A stretch of DNA of 64,000 nt from positions 124,001 through 188,000 of the forward strand of contig WGLL01000004.1 in NCBI GenBank assembly GCA_016125585.1, written 5' to 3'. Under the pieces are notes generated by a model. The model had not been told where the DNA came from and searched no databases. It saw only the letters and a program-made list of their open reading frames with translations. The position numbers were made by a program, and so were the translations under genes. Positions 44,751 through 52,326 of this stretch are shown piece by piece. The stretch comes from Caulobacter sp. (GTDB lineage: Bacteria; Pseudomonadota; Alphaproteobacteria; Caulobacterales; Caulobacteraceae). The first letter of the stretch is position 1, and the number at the start of each line of letters is the position of its first letter.

Positions 44751-45137
44751 ATGATTGCCCCGCAAGACGCCATCCGCGCTCGTCGCCGGCTGACCAACAG
44801 GTTCATCGCCGCGAAACAGGCCGATCGCCTACGGCCCTTTTTCGCGCCCGACGCCCATCTCACAGGGGGCGAGGGCGGCCTGCTGATCGGGGCCGGGGCC
44901 ATCATCGAGGCCTTTGCGGCGCAGTTCGCCGACCCCGACTTCATCGCCTACGACCGCACGCCCGGCGAGATCACCGTCGATGACGCCGGCCAGAGGGCGG
45001 CCGAGGCCGGGCGCTGGGTCGGCAGGTGGAAGGACCAGACCCTGGGCGGCGACTATCTCGCGGTCTGGCGCAAGGTCACCGGCCAATGGGTCCTGGAACA
45101 GGAGCTCTATGTCACACTGACGCGGGACCCGGCTTGA
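44751..45137 (+). CDS. NTF2-like / DUF4440-type small protein
   Basis: The protein has 128 residues with a cone-shaped NTF2-like pattern: an opening helix (AIRARRRLTNRFIAAKQAD), the FFAPDAHLTGGEGGLLIGAGAI segment and closing strands (AEAGRWVGRWKDQT, GDYLAVWRKVTGQWVLEQELYV). Such proteins often bind small ligands or catalyse simple isomerisations, and none is identifiable here. Its last 26 bases overlap the end of the convergent MATE transporter gene. Confidence 0.7.
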   Translation: MIAPQDAIRARRRLTNRFIAAKQADRLRPFFAPDAHLTGGEGGLLIGAGAIIEAFAAQFADPDFIAYDRTPGEITVDDAGQRAAEAGRWVGRWKDQTLGGDYLAVWRKVTGQWVLEQELYVTLTRDPA

Positions 45138-46545
45138 CCGCCCTCTGGCCCCAGGGGGTCAGGGCGACAAAGCCGGCGGTCATCACGCCCATCACCACCA
45201 TGCCGAAGGCGACCAGGGCGAACAGGGCCCAGGACGGCGCCCCGGTCCGGATCAGAATCCAGCCGCCGACGGCGATCACCAGCAGCCGGGCTGTTCCCGC
45301 CAGCAGCGGCCCCAGGATCCGGCCAGCCCCCTGGGAGGCGAAATACAGGGCCAGGCTCAGCCCGAAGAAGATGAAGGCCGGGCCGGCGAACCGCAGATAG
45401 AGGGCGGCGGCGGCCCGCACCCCTTCGTCGCGGGTGAAGATGGTCACCCAGAGGTCCGGCGCCAGGCTGAGCAGGATGCCGATCGCGCCCAGGCCGGCGG
45501 CCCCCATGGCCCCGGCCGTCCAGGCCACGCGCCGGGCGCGCGCCACATCGCCGGCGCCGATCGCCAGGCCGACCATCGGCAGGGAGGCGACGCCGACCGA
45601 AAAGGCGATGGGCACCAGCAGGAACTCCAGCCGCGAGCCGATGCCGTAGCCGGCCAGGGTCTCGACGCCGAAGCGGGCGGCGATGGCGGTGATCACCAGA
45701 ATGGTGCCAACCGTCTGGATCGGCGACAGCAGGGCCGGGCCGCCGACCTTGAGGATGTCGGCGAAATGCTCGCGCTTCAGCGGCGGACCCTTGAGGTGCA
45801 GCCTGACCCGCGCCGTCGGCGAGCGGAGCATCATGAACATCAGGCTGGCGCCGAGCACCGCGGCGATGGCTTGGCCCAGCCCGACCCCGACGATGCCCAG
45901 GCGCGGCGCCGGACCCAGCCCGAAGCACAGCGTCCCGCCCAGCACCACCTGCAGCCCGGCCATCGACATCATCGCCACCGAGGGTCCGACCATGTTGCCC
46001 GAGCCGCGCAACACCGAGGCGAAGATGTTGCTCAGCCAGATGAAGCAGGCGGCCAGGAAGATAATGGCGGCATAGGCGCTGGCCTGGGCCAGGGTCTCGC
46101 CCTCGCCGCCGAGCAGGCGGAACAGCGCCTGGCCAAAGCCGCTCAGCAGGACGGTGAACACCAGTCCCAGTCCAAGACCGATGACGGCGGCATGGCGGGC
46201 CAGAGTCTCGGCCCGGGCGTCGTCGCCCGCGCCCAGCGCCCGGCTGACCGCCGAGGAGACGCCGCCGCCCATGGCCCCGGCGCTCATCATGCCCATCAGC
46301 ATGATCATCGGCAGCACCAGCGCCGCGGCCGCGAGCGAATGGGCGCCCAGACGGCCGATATAGGCGGTTTCGGCGATCGAGACGGCGGTGGCCGCGCTCA
46401 TGCCCAGCAGATTGGGCGCGGCCAGCCGGGCCAGGGTGGCGGCGACCGGCGCGACCAGCAGAGGATGCGGCGCCGGCGGCGGCGCGGCGAAGACCGGTGT
46501 GGCGTGCGGCGGCGCGGCGGCCCCGGGATCGGCTGGCATGTCCAT
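45112..46545 (-). CDS. MATE family efflux transporter
   Basis: The protein has 477 residues with about twelve membrane helices in two related halves. Features include AAPNLLGMSAATAVSIAETAYIGRLG near helix 1 and matching repeats in the second half (GGPALLSPIQTVGTILVITA, LAGYGIGSRLEFLLVPIAFS). MATE proteins export drugs or organic cations with a Na+ or H+ gradient. A Pro/Ala-rich 35-residue N-terminal tail precedes the first helix. The 3' end overlaps the convergent NTF2-like gene. Upstream on the same strand is the small two-gene unit, not obviously related. Confidence 0.9.
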   Translation of the reverse strand: MDMPADPGAAAPPHATPVFAAPPPAPHPLLVAPVAATLARLAAPNLLGMSAATAVSIAETAYIGRLGAHSLAAAALVLPMIMLMGMMSAGAMGGGVSSAVSRALGAGDDARAETLARHAAVIGLGLGLVFTVLLSGFGQALFRLLGGEGETLAQASAYAAIIFLAACFIWLSNIFASVLRGSGNMVGPSVAMMSMAGLQVVLGGTLCFGLGPAPRLGIVGVGLGQAIAAVLGASLMFMMLRSPTARVRLHLKGPPLKREHFADILKVGGPALLSPIQTVGTILVITAIAARFGVETLAGYGIGSRLEFLLVPIAFSVGVASLPMVGLAIGAGDVARARRVAWTAGAMGAAGLGAIGILLSLAPDLWVTIFTRDEGVRAAAALYLRFAGPAFIFFGLSLALYFASQGAGRILGPLLAGTARLLVIAVGGWILIRTGAPSWALFALVAFGMVVMGVMTAGFVALTPWGQRAVKPGPASV

Positions 46546-46591
46546 GGTCGTAAGCTAATCAGTTTCTTTTCAATACGGATAGCGCAAACTG

Positions 46592-46864
46592 TCAGGGCGC
46601 CGCGACCCGCCAGCCGCGACCGACGCTGCGCACCGCCGCCAGGGCCTCAAGCCGCCGGCCGATCAGCTCTGCCCGGGCGTCGCTGACGCCGCTGGCCTCG
46701 ATGGCGATGACCAGGCCGCCGGCGCGGCGATCCAGCCGGATGTCGGCGATCGTCGCCTCCTGCACGGCGAACGGCCCCAGGACCCTGATCAGGATGTCGC
46801 TCTCCGCCGCCGCCGCGACCACGAAGGTGTGCAGCCTGTCCGGCTCCGGTTTGTCGTCATCCAT
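46592..46864 (-). CDS. Small ACT-like protein
   Basis: The protein has 90 residues. After a short acidic head it follows a beta-alpha-beta-beta-alpha-beta pattern (LHTFVVAAAAESDILIRVLG, FAVQEATIADIRLDRRAGG, LVIAIEASGVSDARAELIGRRLEAL, AVRSVGRGWRV) like an ACT domain. It recalls IlvM-type regulatory subunits of acetolactate synthase, but without a catalytic partner here. Its ATG lies eight bases inside the previous gene. A regulatory role in amino-acid metabolism is a guess supported only by fold pattern and the upstream attenuator-like terminator. Confidence 0.55.
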   Translation of the reverse strand: MDDDKPEPDRLHTFVVAAAAESDILIRVLGPFAVQEATIADIRLDRRAGGLVIAIEASGVSDARAELIGRRLEALAAVRSVGRGWRVAAP

Positions 46865-47210
46865 GGCGGCCGCTCCCGGCCAGATAGGTGCGCCGCAGCA
46901 GCACCCGGCCGGCCTCGTCGAAGGCCGCCAGCCGGACATCCTGGGGCGCCAGCCCAGCCCCCTCGCCCGCCCACATCATCTCGCGCAGCGGCGCGCGACG
47001 GTCTTCCCGCGACGGCCAGGCCCGGGTCAGCCCCTCCTCCAGGGCGAAGAGATCCTCGAGACTGCCGGCGGCCGACAGGGTCGCCTCGACCCGGGCGGTC
47101 ACCTCGAGCAGGCGGGTCCAGGCCAGGGCCTGGGTAAAGCGGCGGGCGGCGAGGCCGGCCGGGGGTTCGGTTCCGGCCGCGGCCGGGTCGGGAGGAGGGG
47201 TCTGGGTCAT
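46857..47210 (-). CDS. Small protein of unknown function, first gene of attenuator-led unit
   Basis: The protein has 117 residues, soluble, with a Pro/Ala-rich head and then FTQALAWTRLLEVTARVEATL, ALEEGLTRAWPSREDRRAPL and a closing strand-like RLAAFDEAGRVLLRRTYLA. I do not recognise a family. AAGGA lies nine bases before the ATG at 47210. It overlaps the ACT-like gene by eight bases, so they form one unit. A strong intrinsic terminator lies only about 45 bases upstream of its start, which implies regulated read-through or a separate start site in between. Confidence 0.55.
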   Translation of the reverse strand: MTQTPPPDPAAAGTEPPAGLAARRFTQALAWTRLLEVTARVEATLSAAGSLEDLFALEEGLTRAWPSREDRRAPLREMMWAGEGAGLAPQDVRLAAFDEAGRVLLRRTYLAGSGRHG

Positions 47211-47255
47211 GGTCTGGTCCTTAAGGTGGAGGGGTGAGGACCGACGGCGCGCAAC

Positions 47256-47287
47256 AAAAAACCCCGCTGCCTGGAAGGGAGCGGGGT
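47256..47287 (-). terminator. Rho-independent terminator / possible attenuator
   Basis: On the minus strand AGCGGGGT-rich arms (47280-47287 with 47261-47268, GGGAGCGGGG / CCCCGCTGCC) form a hairpin followed by a TTTTTT run (complement of 47256-47261). It lies 45 bases upstream of the start of the gene at 47210 and downstream of a 21-codon ORF. Additional small inverted repeats occur just upstream (GCGACCTCAGGTCGC at 47314-47328 and GATCTTGCGATC at 47291-47302), which could form alternative structures. Confidence 0.8.
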
Positions 47288-47319
47288 TGCGATCTTGCGA
47301 TCCGTCGGCGGGGGCGACC

Positions 47320-47385
47320 TCAGGTCGCTCGCGCGTCTCCCGTCCCTGGCGAGGGGGTTTTGCTAATGGACATCATAATGGTCAT
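47320..47385 (-). CDS. Possible 21-residue leader peptide
   Basis: A minus-strand ORF of 21 codons (starting MTIMMSISKTP) ends with TGA inside the inverted repeat GCGACCT-AGGTCGC, directly before the attenuator-like terminator. It is short and has no strong ribosome site; Ile and Thr codons are modestly frequent. The same frame stays open further upstream to about 47508. Treat as a hypothesis for ribosome-mediated attenuation, not an established gene. Confidence 0.25.
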   Translation of the reverse strand: MTIMMSISKTPSPGTGDARAT

Positions 47386-47540
47386 GACGCGCGCGCAGAT
47401 CGCCGCGGACGGAGCCGTCCGGGCGGTCAGGGTGCGGGCGTGGGTCAGACCAGAGATCATGTTCATCCGGCGGCAAACGGGTCGGCGGTGCGCAAATAGG
47501 TCAGCCATCGCCGTTCGGCAAGATTTTCTTATTCGTCCCC

Positions 47541-47593
47541 GTCATCCCGGCCGCAGCGCGCAGCGCGGAGCGCCGGGACCCAGGCGGCATGAC
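47541..47593. repeat. Palindromic intergenic repeat (GTCAT...ATGAC)
   Basis: GTCATCCCGG (47541-47550) and the region CCGGGACCCAGGCGGCATGAC (up to 47593) form the arms of a palindrome with GC-rich alternating sequence between. It resembles the GTCACCCCGG element at 6391-6515. It sits in the otherwise gene-free stretch 47386-47818. Confidence 0.6.
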
Positions 47594-47818
47594 GGCAGAG
47601 TGCGGCTGTAGCCCCCCGCCCTCGAACCGCCCCACAAACCCCGCGCCTCGACCCACGCGCCGACCTACGCTCTGGGCCACATCTGCGCGGCCCCGGCCCA
47701 CGCAAAGGCCCACAGCGCAAGGGATTCGTCCCCCTCCACCGCCGATTTCGCAAGACGCCGCCTGTAGTGTGGGTCGCGCGGGGGCGCTACAATGGCCCGG
47801 CGCTTCGATAGGGCCCCT
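47594..47818. other. Gene-free stretch between repeat and kinase gene
   Basis: Together with the repeat this makes a gap of over 400 bases without a convincing gene. It is C-rich on the plus strand (many CCC and CGCCC runs). I see no tRNA, promoter consensus or open frame with coding character. It lies downstream of the kinase gene's stop on the minus strand and could contain that gene's 3' untranslated region. Confidence 0.4.
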
Positions 47819-48538
47819 TCAGGCGGGCCGTTGCCGCACCAGGCTCAGCCGGTGATCCGCCGCCTTGCGCAGGACGATATCGGCCCGGTCGCGGACCTGG
47901 ACGATGTGCTCCCGCAAGTTGGGCAGGTTGATCCCGGCCCAGACGCCGCGGGCGAAGGTCACCGCCTCGGGCTCGGTCATGCTGCGGAACTGGGCGTAGA
48001 AGGAGGTCGGATCGTGCTCGGCGTCGCGCCAGAAGCCGAGGAAGCGCGTCAGGAACCAGGCCTCCAGATCGGCCTCCTCGGCGTCGAGGTAGATCAGCAG
48101 ATCCAGCGCCCCGGCGGCGGCCTCCCCCTGCGGCGGGGAAAATCCCAGCCCTTCCAGCAACAGGATGTCCGGCTGGTCCACCAGCCGGTCGCGAGCCGGA
48201 TCGACGTCGTAGGTCATGTGGCAGTAGCCGGGAAACACCGTCGGCTCGCCGCGCGCCTGGCTGATGGCGGCCAGCATGCGGTCGGCGTCGTAGGACTCCG
48301 GATAGCCCTTGCGCAGGCTGAGACCGAGGTCGGCCAGCCGCGCGTTCGGCAGGATGAAGCCGTCGGTCGACAGGGACCCGACCCTGTGGTGGATGGCCAG
48401 CTCTTTGACCAGGGCCGCGCCAAGCGTGCTCTTGCCCACCGCCACCGACCCGGTCAGCCCGACCACCAGCACCTGGCCGGGGACGACGCGGCGAGAGAGA
48501 CCGGCGGCGAGATCGGCAAGAAGGGCGGTGTCCGACAT
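47819..48538 (-). CDS. coaA: Type I pantothenate kinase-like protein
   Basis: The protein has 239 residues, shorter than E. coli CoaA (about 316). It shares Walker A GSVAVGKST, TDGFILPN, KGYPESYDADRM, YDVDPARD, QPDILLLEGLGFSPP, FLTRFLGFWRDAEHDPTSFY and the C-terminal VWAGINLPNLREHIVQVRDRADIVLRKAADH with it. The P-loop kinase would phosphorylate pantothenate as the first step of CoA synthesis. The missing length is mostly N-terminal. ATG 48538 is preceded by AGGA at seven bases. A related kinase activity on another small molecule cannot be excluded. Confidence 0.78.
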   Translation of the reverse strand: MSDTALLADLAAGLSRRVVPGQVLVVGLTGSVAVGKSTLGAALVKELAIHHRVGSLSTDGFILPNARLADLGLSLRKGYPESYDADRMLAAISQARGEPTVFPGYCHMTYDVDPARDRLVDQPDILLLEGLGFSPPQGEAAAGALDLLIYLDAEEADLEAWFLTRFLGFWRDAEHDPTSFYAQFRSMTEPEAVTFARGVWAGINLPNLREHIVQVRDRADIVLRKAADHRLSLVRQRPA

Positions 48539-48679
48539 GCCGCTATCCTGCCGCAAGGGGCGCGGGGCACAAGAGCCGGCGGGGCGGCGGTCCGGCGGTC
48601 ACGAGCCGCAAGGCCGCTCCAGGGCGGCGTAGTCAGCATGACGGGTCACAGGGGGCCGCCACTTCGGCCCGGGTCGATT

Positions 48680-49066
48680 TTATCTTAGACGGACCACCTT
48701 CACCAAGATGTCGTCCTGACCGTAGAACAGTTTCAGGTTGAGGCCGCAGGTATCAGCGCTCCCAGCCCGAACCGAAACTGAACCTTCCTCAATGACCTCG
48801 CCTTCCACGTTGCCTTTGGATGGGTCCGCCGAGAGTTCCACGACACGAAGATCGCCTTCTTTATATAGAAAAATCGCCATGCAGTTCTTATCGAGGGCGC
48901 TTTCAGGGACGCGCCTTAGAGACATTGAAAGAATGCCGGCAAATTCTGGCGGAATTTCCGAAACGCCTTGCGTCAAAGGTTCAGCCGCTTCTGCAACGGC
49001 AGGGCCGACGCTCAGACCCGCGCTGATCGCGAGAAACAATCCTGAAAGGATAGAGGCCAGCCTCAT
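48680..49066 (-). CDS. Small exported protein, AT-richer than surroundings, function unknown
   Basis: The protein has 128 residues with a signal peptide (MRLASILSGLFLAISAGLSV, mature from about residue 25). The mature domain has two cysteines (DKNCMAIFLY and ADTCGLNLKLFYG) that could form a disulfide. Base composition differs from the neighbours: 120 bases at 48841-48960 are 58 G/C (48%) by hand count, in DNA otherwise around 65-70%. It lies about 100 bases from tRNA-Arg, a common integration target, suggesting recent acquisition. I do not recognise the family. Confidence 0.65.
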   Translation of the reverse strand: MRLASILSGLFLAISAGLSVGPAVAEAAEPLTQGVSEIPPEFAGILSMSLRRVPESALDKNCMAIFLYKEGDLRVVELSADPSKGNVEGEVIEEGSVSVRAGSADTCGLNLKLFYGQDDILVKVVRLR

Positions 49067-49169
49067 GTGAAATCTCTTTTTTTGGCGGATACACTTTTGA
49101 ACGGCCGAGCGAGCAAAGAGCGGCCCTGACTGCCCAGCCCACAGTTCATAAAAATTGAGCGATGGAAAA

Positions 49170-49246
49170 TGGCGCGCCCGGAACGATTCGAACGTCCGAC
49201 CCTCAGATTCGTAGTCTGATGCTCTATCCAGCTGAGCTACGGGCGC
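49170..49246 (-). tRNA. tRNA-Arg(ACG)
   Basis: Minus-strand cloverleaf of 77 bases including an encoded CCA. Acceptor stem is GCGCCCG / CGGGCGC with discriminator G. The D arm has AGCTCAGCTGGATAGAGC. The anticodon loop CTACGAA gives anticodon ACG on stem TCAGA/TCTGA. The T loop is GTTCGAATC. A34 is presumably edited to inosine for CGN codons. Confidence 0.97.
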
Positions 49247-49339
49247 GCACTTCGGCGGGGTCCCAGAAGGGTCCGGCGAGGGCGCGGAACCTAGTCGCGG
49301 GCGCTGGGAAAGGCAAGCGGTCTTGCGCGGCTTTTTTTG

Positions 49340-50377
49340 TCAGCCGTCGCGCCAGCAGCGGACATCGGTTCCGGGCCAGGGCGAGGCCTCGAAAACGCCC
49401 CGGGCGATGGCCCTGGCCAGGGTGTCGGCGGCCAGGGCGCCGATGCGGGCGATCTCCCCGGCCGGGGGCTGGCCAAGCGGGCGGCGGGCGGTGGAGATGA
49501 CGAAGACGATGTCGCCGTCCTGCGGCGCATGGGCGGGGCGGATGGCGCGGGCCAGGCCGTCCTGGGCCATGATGGCGACCCGCTTGCACTGGCCAGGATC
49601 GAGGGCGACGTTGACGGCGACGCAGGCGATGGTGGTGTTCTGGCGCGGGGCGGGGTTGGACTTGGCCATGTTCCAGTTGTCGGGCGCGGTGGTCAGGCCG
49701 GCGGGGCCGAGGCCGCCGAACTCCCCGTCCAGTTCATAGGGGCTGGCCCAGAAGGTGCGGTCGTCACCGGCGGTGACCGAGCCGATGGAATTGACCGCCG
49801 CCAGGGCCCCGACGATCAGCCCGTCCGGGGTGGCCACCGAGGCGCTGCCGGTCCCGCCCTTCCAGAGACCGGCCATGGCCCCATAGCCGGCGCCGGCGGT
49901 TCCCAGGGCGATGTCGAGGCCGGCCGGCCCCAGGGCCGCCTCGGCGGCCTCGATCCCGAGGCGGCGGTAGGGCGGCTCCAGCCCCCAGGCCTTGTCGCCG
50001 CCGTTGGCCAGGTCGAAGAGGATGGCGGCCGGCACGATCGGGGCCGTCGGCACCCCCGGCCGGCTGGAGACGGCGAATCCCCTGCCCTGCGCGCCCAGCC
50101 AGGCCGCCACGCCGTCGGCGGCGCCCAGGCCGTACATCGAGCCCCCGGACAGGACCACGGCGTCGACGGTGGCGCCGATCAGGTTCTCGGGATTGAGGGC
50201 GTCGGTCTCCCGCGTGCCGGGGCCGCCGCCGCGGACGTCCACCGCGCAGACGCTGCGCTCGTCCGGCAGAATGACGGTCACCCCGGTGCGAACGGCGGCG
50301 TCCACCGCCTGTCCCACCCTGAGGCCGGGCACGTCGACCAGGCTGTTGCTGCGGCCGGGACGGGGGATGGCGGTCAT
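49340..50377 (-). CDS. P1 family (DmpA-type) aminopeptidase
   Basis: The protein has 345 residues. The N-terminal nucleophile-type peptidase family shows GGGPGTRETDALNPENL, VVLSGGSMYGLGAADGV and the autoprocessing site region QNTTIACVAVN with Thr248/Thr249, close to the Ser250 nucleophile of DmpA. Precursors cleave themselves to two subunits, the new N-terminal residue acting as nucleophile. The substrate is unknown (L-aminopeptidase/D-esterase in DmpA). ATG 50377 has GGAG upstream. A frame extension to 50437 adds unconserved residues. Confidence 0.88.
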   Translation of the reverse strand: MTAIPRPGRSNSLVDVPGLRVGQAVDAAVRTGVTVILPDERSVCAVDVRGGGPGTRETDALNPENLIGATVDAVVLSGGSMYGLGAADGVAAWLGAQGRGFAVSSRPGVPTAPIVPAAILFDLANGGDKAWGLEPPYRRLGIEAAEAALGPAGLDIALGTAGAGYGAMAGLWKGGTGSASVATPDGLIVGALAAVNSIGSVTAGDDRTFWASPYELDGEFGGLGPAGLTTAPDNWNMAKSNPAPRQNTTIACVAVNVALDPGQCKRVAIMAQDGLARAIRPAHAPQDGDIVFVISTARRPLGQPPAGEIARIGALAADTLARAIARGVFEASPWPGTDVRCWRDG

Positions 50378-50583
50378 GCGGCTAAACTCCTCGCCGGCGA
50401 TGGATGCGGCCGGCCCTTGGCCTTTATTCGCCAGCACAGGCGTTGTTGTCCATGCGGCGGCCGCTATGGTGGGCGCAACGGCGGGAAGGCGGGATCAACG
50501 GAAGGTCCCGCCGTCTCGCGTTTTCTTTCTGTGGAACCTCACCCCGTCAGCGACGCTGTTGGGGGGTTCCAGACGGAGTGTCC

Positions 50584-52284
50584 ATGCGTTCGCTGCTTGC
50601 CGGCCTGACGGCCCTGTCCCTGGTTCTATCCGGCTGCGCCACAGCCCCCGCCTCGCCCCCGGAGCCGACCGCCCCGACGGGGATGATCGCGGCGGCCAAT
50701 CCCCTGGCCGTGGACGCGGGCCTGGCGGTGCTGCGGCGCGGCGGCAGCGCCGTGGACGCCGCCGTGGCGGTGCAGGCGGTGCTGGGCCTGGTCGAGCCAC
50801 AGTCCAGCGGCCTGGGCGGCGGGGCCTTCATGGTCTTCTACGACGCCAAGACCCACAAGGTGACCGCCTATGACGGGCGCGAGACCGCCCCCGCCGGCGC
50901 CGACCCCGGCATGTTCCTGAGCGATGACGGCAAGCCGATGGACTTTGTCCAGGCCATCCTCAGCGGCCGCTCGACCGGCGCGCCCGGCGCCATCGCCATG
51001 CTGGCCATGGCCCAGAAGGACCACGGCCGCCTGCCCTGGAGCGAGCTGTTCGGCGACGCCGAGAAGCTGGCCGAGGAGGGCTTCACGGTCAGTCCGAGAC
51101 TGGCGGGGATGATCGCCTCGCCCTTCCCCCAGGCCAAGGCGCCCGACGCGGTGCGCTATTTCACCAAGCCCGGCGGCGGCCGCTATGTCGCCGGCGACAC
51201 CCTGAAAAACCCGGCCTACGCCGCCAGCCTGCGGACCATCGCCGCCCAGGGGCCGGACGGTCTGCTGAAGGGCGAGATCGCCCAGGCCATCGTCAACCGC
51301 ATCGGCGAGGCGCCCCGGCCCGGAACCCTGAGCCTGTCGGACCTGGCCGGCTACAGGCCGCTGCGCAAGCCGGCGCTCTGCGCCCCCTATCGGATCTATG
51401 TCGTCTGCACGGCCCAGCCGGCCTCCAGCGGCGTCTCGCTGCTCCAGGCCCTGGCCCTGCTCGAGCGGACCGACATCGCCACCCGCAGCCCGCATGATCC
51501 GGTGGCCTGGATCGAACTGGCCGAGGCCGAGCGGCTGATGTACGCAGACCGCGACCGCTATGTCGGAGATCCGGCCTTTGTCTCGGTGCCGGTTCAGGGC
51601 CTGCTCAACCCCGCCTATGTCGCCGGGCGCTCGAAGCTGATCGGCGACCGGATGGGTCCCGAACCCGAGGCCGGCATGCCGCCGGGGGCCGAGCCCCGCT
51701 CACCTGACGCCACCATCGAGCCCGGCGGCACCAGCCACATGGTCATCGTCGACGCCGAAGGAAATGTGGTGTCGATGACCACCACCGTGGAAAGCATTTT
51801 CGGCTCGGGCCGGATGGCCGCCGGCTTCTTCCTCAACAACCAGCTGACCGACTTCAACTTCAGCCCGCTGGACCCGGACGGCGCCCCGGCGGCCAATGCC
51901 GTGGCGGCGGGCAAGCGTCCGCGCTCCTCGATGTCGCCGGTCATCGTGCTGGACCGCAAGGGGCGGTTCGTGGCCGCCCTGGGCAGCCCCGGCGGCTCAT
52001 CGATCCTGTCCTACAATCTCAAGGCCCTGGTCGGGGTCCTGGACTGGAACCTGAGCATGCAGCAGGCCGTCGACCTGCCCAACCTGATTGCCCGGAGCGG
52101 GACGGTGGTCGGCGAGGTCGACCGCTTCGGACCCGACATGGTGCAGGCGCTGGCCGCCCGCGGCCTGACGCTGCGCTCGTCCGGCGGCGAGAATTCCGGG
52201 CTGCACGGCGTCATCGTCCGGGACGGCGGCCGTCTGGAAGGCGGCGCAGACTCGCGCCGGGAAGGCGTCGCCAGGGTTCCCTGA
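50584..52284 (+). CDS. ggt: Gamma-glutamyltranspeptidase, lipoprotein form
   Basis: The protein has 566 residues. The N-terminus carries a lipobox (SLVLSGC, residue about 20), so it is probably anchored to a membrane. The GGT fold shows SAVDAAVAVQAVLGLVEPQSSGLGGGAFMV and the catalytic Thr383 in EPGGTSHMVIVDAEGN, where autocleavage separates the subunits. TTTVESIFGSG and SSMSPVIVLDRKGR follow. GGT transfers or hydrolyses the gamma-glutamyl bond of glutathione in the periplasm. It is convergent with gdhB, with a hairpin between. Confidence 0.93.
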   Translation: MRSLLAGLTALSLVLSGCATAPASPPEPTAPTGMIAAANPLAVDAGLAVLRRGGSAVDAAVAVQAVLGLVEPQSSGLGGGAFMVFYDAKTHKVTAYDGRETAPAGADPGMFLSDDGKPMDFVQAILSGRSTGAPGAIAMLAMAQKDHGRLPWSELFGDAEKLAEEGFTVSPRLAGMIASPFPQAKAPDAVRYFTKPGGGRYVAGDTLKNPAYAASLRTIAAQGPDGLLKGEIAQAIVNRIGEAPRPGTLSLSDLAGYRPLRKPALCAPYRIYVVCTAQPASSGVSLLQALALLERTDIATRSPHDPVAWIELAEAERLMYADRDRYVGDPAFVSVPVQGLLNPAYVAGRSKLIGDRMGPEPEAGMPPGAEPRSPDATIEPGGTSHMVIVDAEGNVVSMTTTVESIFGSGRMAAGFFLNNQLTDFNFSPLDPDGAPAANAVAAGKRPRSSMSPVIVLDRKGRFVAALGSPGGSSILSYNLKALVGVLDWNLSMQQAVDLPNLIARSGTVVGEVDRFGPDMVQALAARGLTLRSSGGENSGLHGVIVRDGGRLEGGADSRREGVARVP

Positions 52285-52295
52285 GCGGCCCTGAC

Positions 52296-52326
52296 GGGGC
52301 GGCCGGGTCAGCCCCGGCCGCGCCCC
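52296..52326. terminator. Bidirectional terminator-like hairpin between ggt and gdhB
   Basis: GGGGCGGCCGGG (52296-52307) and CCCCGGCCGCGCCCC (52312-52326) form a long GC stem right after the ggt stop, and it overlaps the last codons of the convergent gdhB. There is no U tract, so intrinsic termination is uncertain. Confidence 0.5.
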
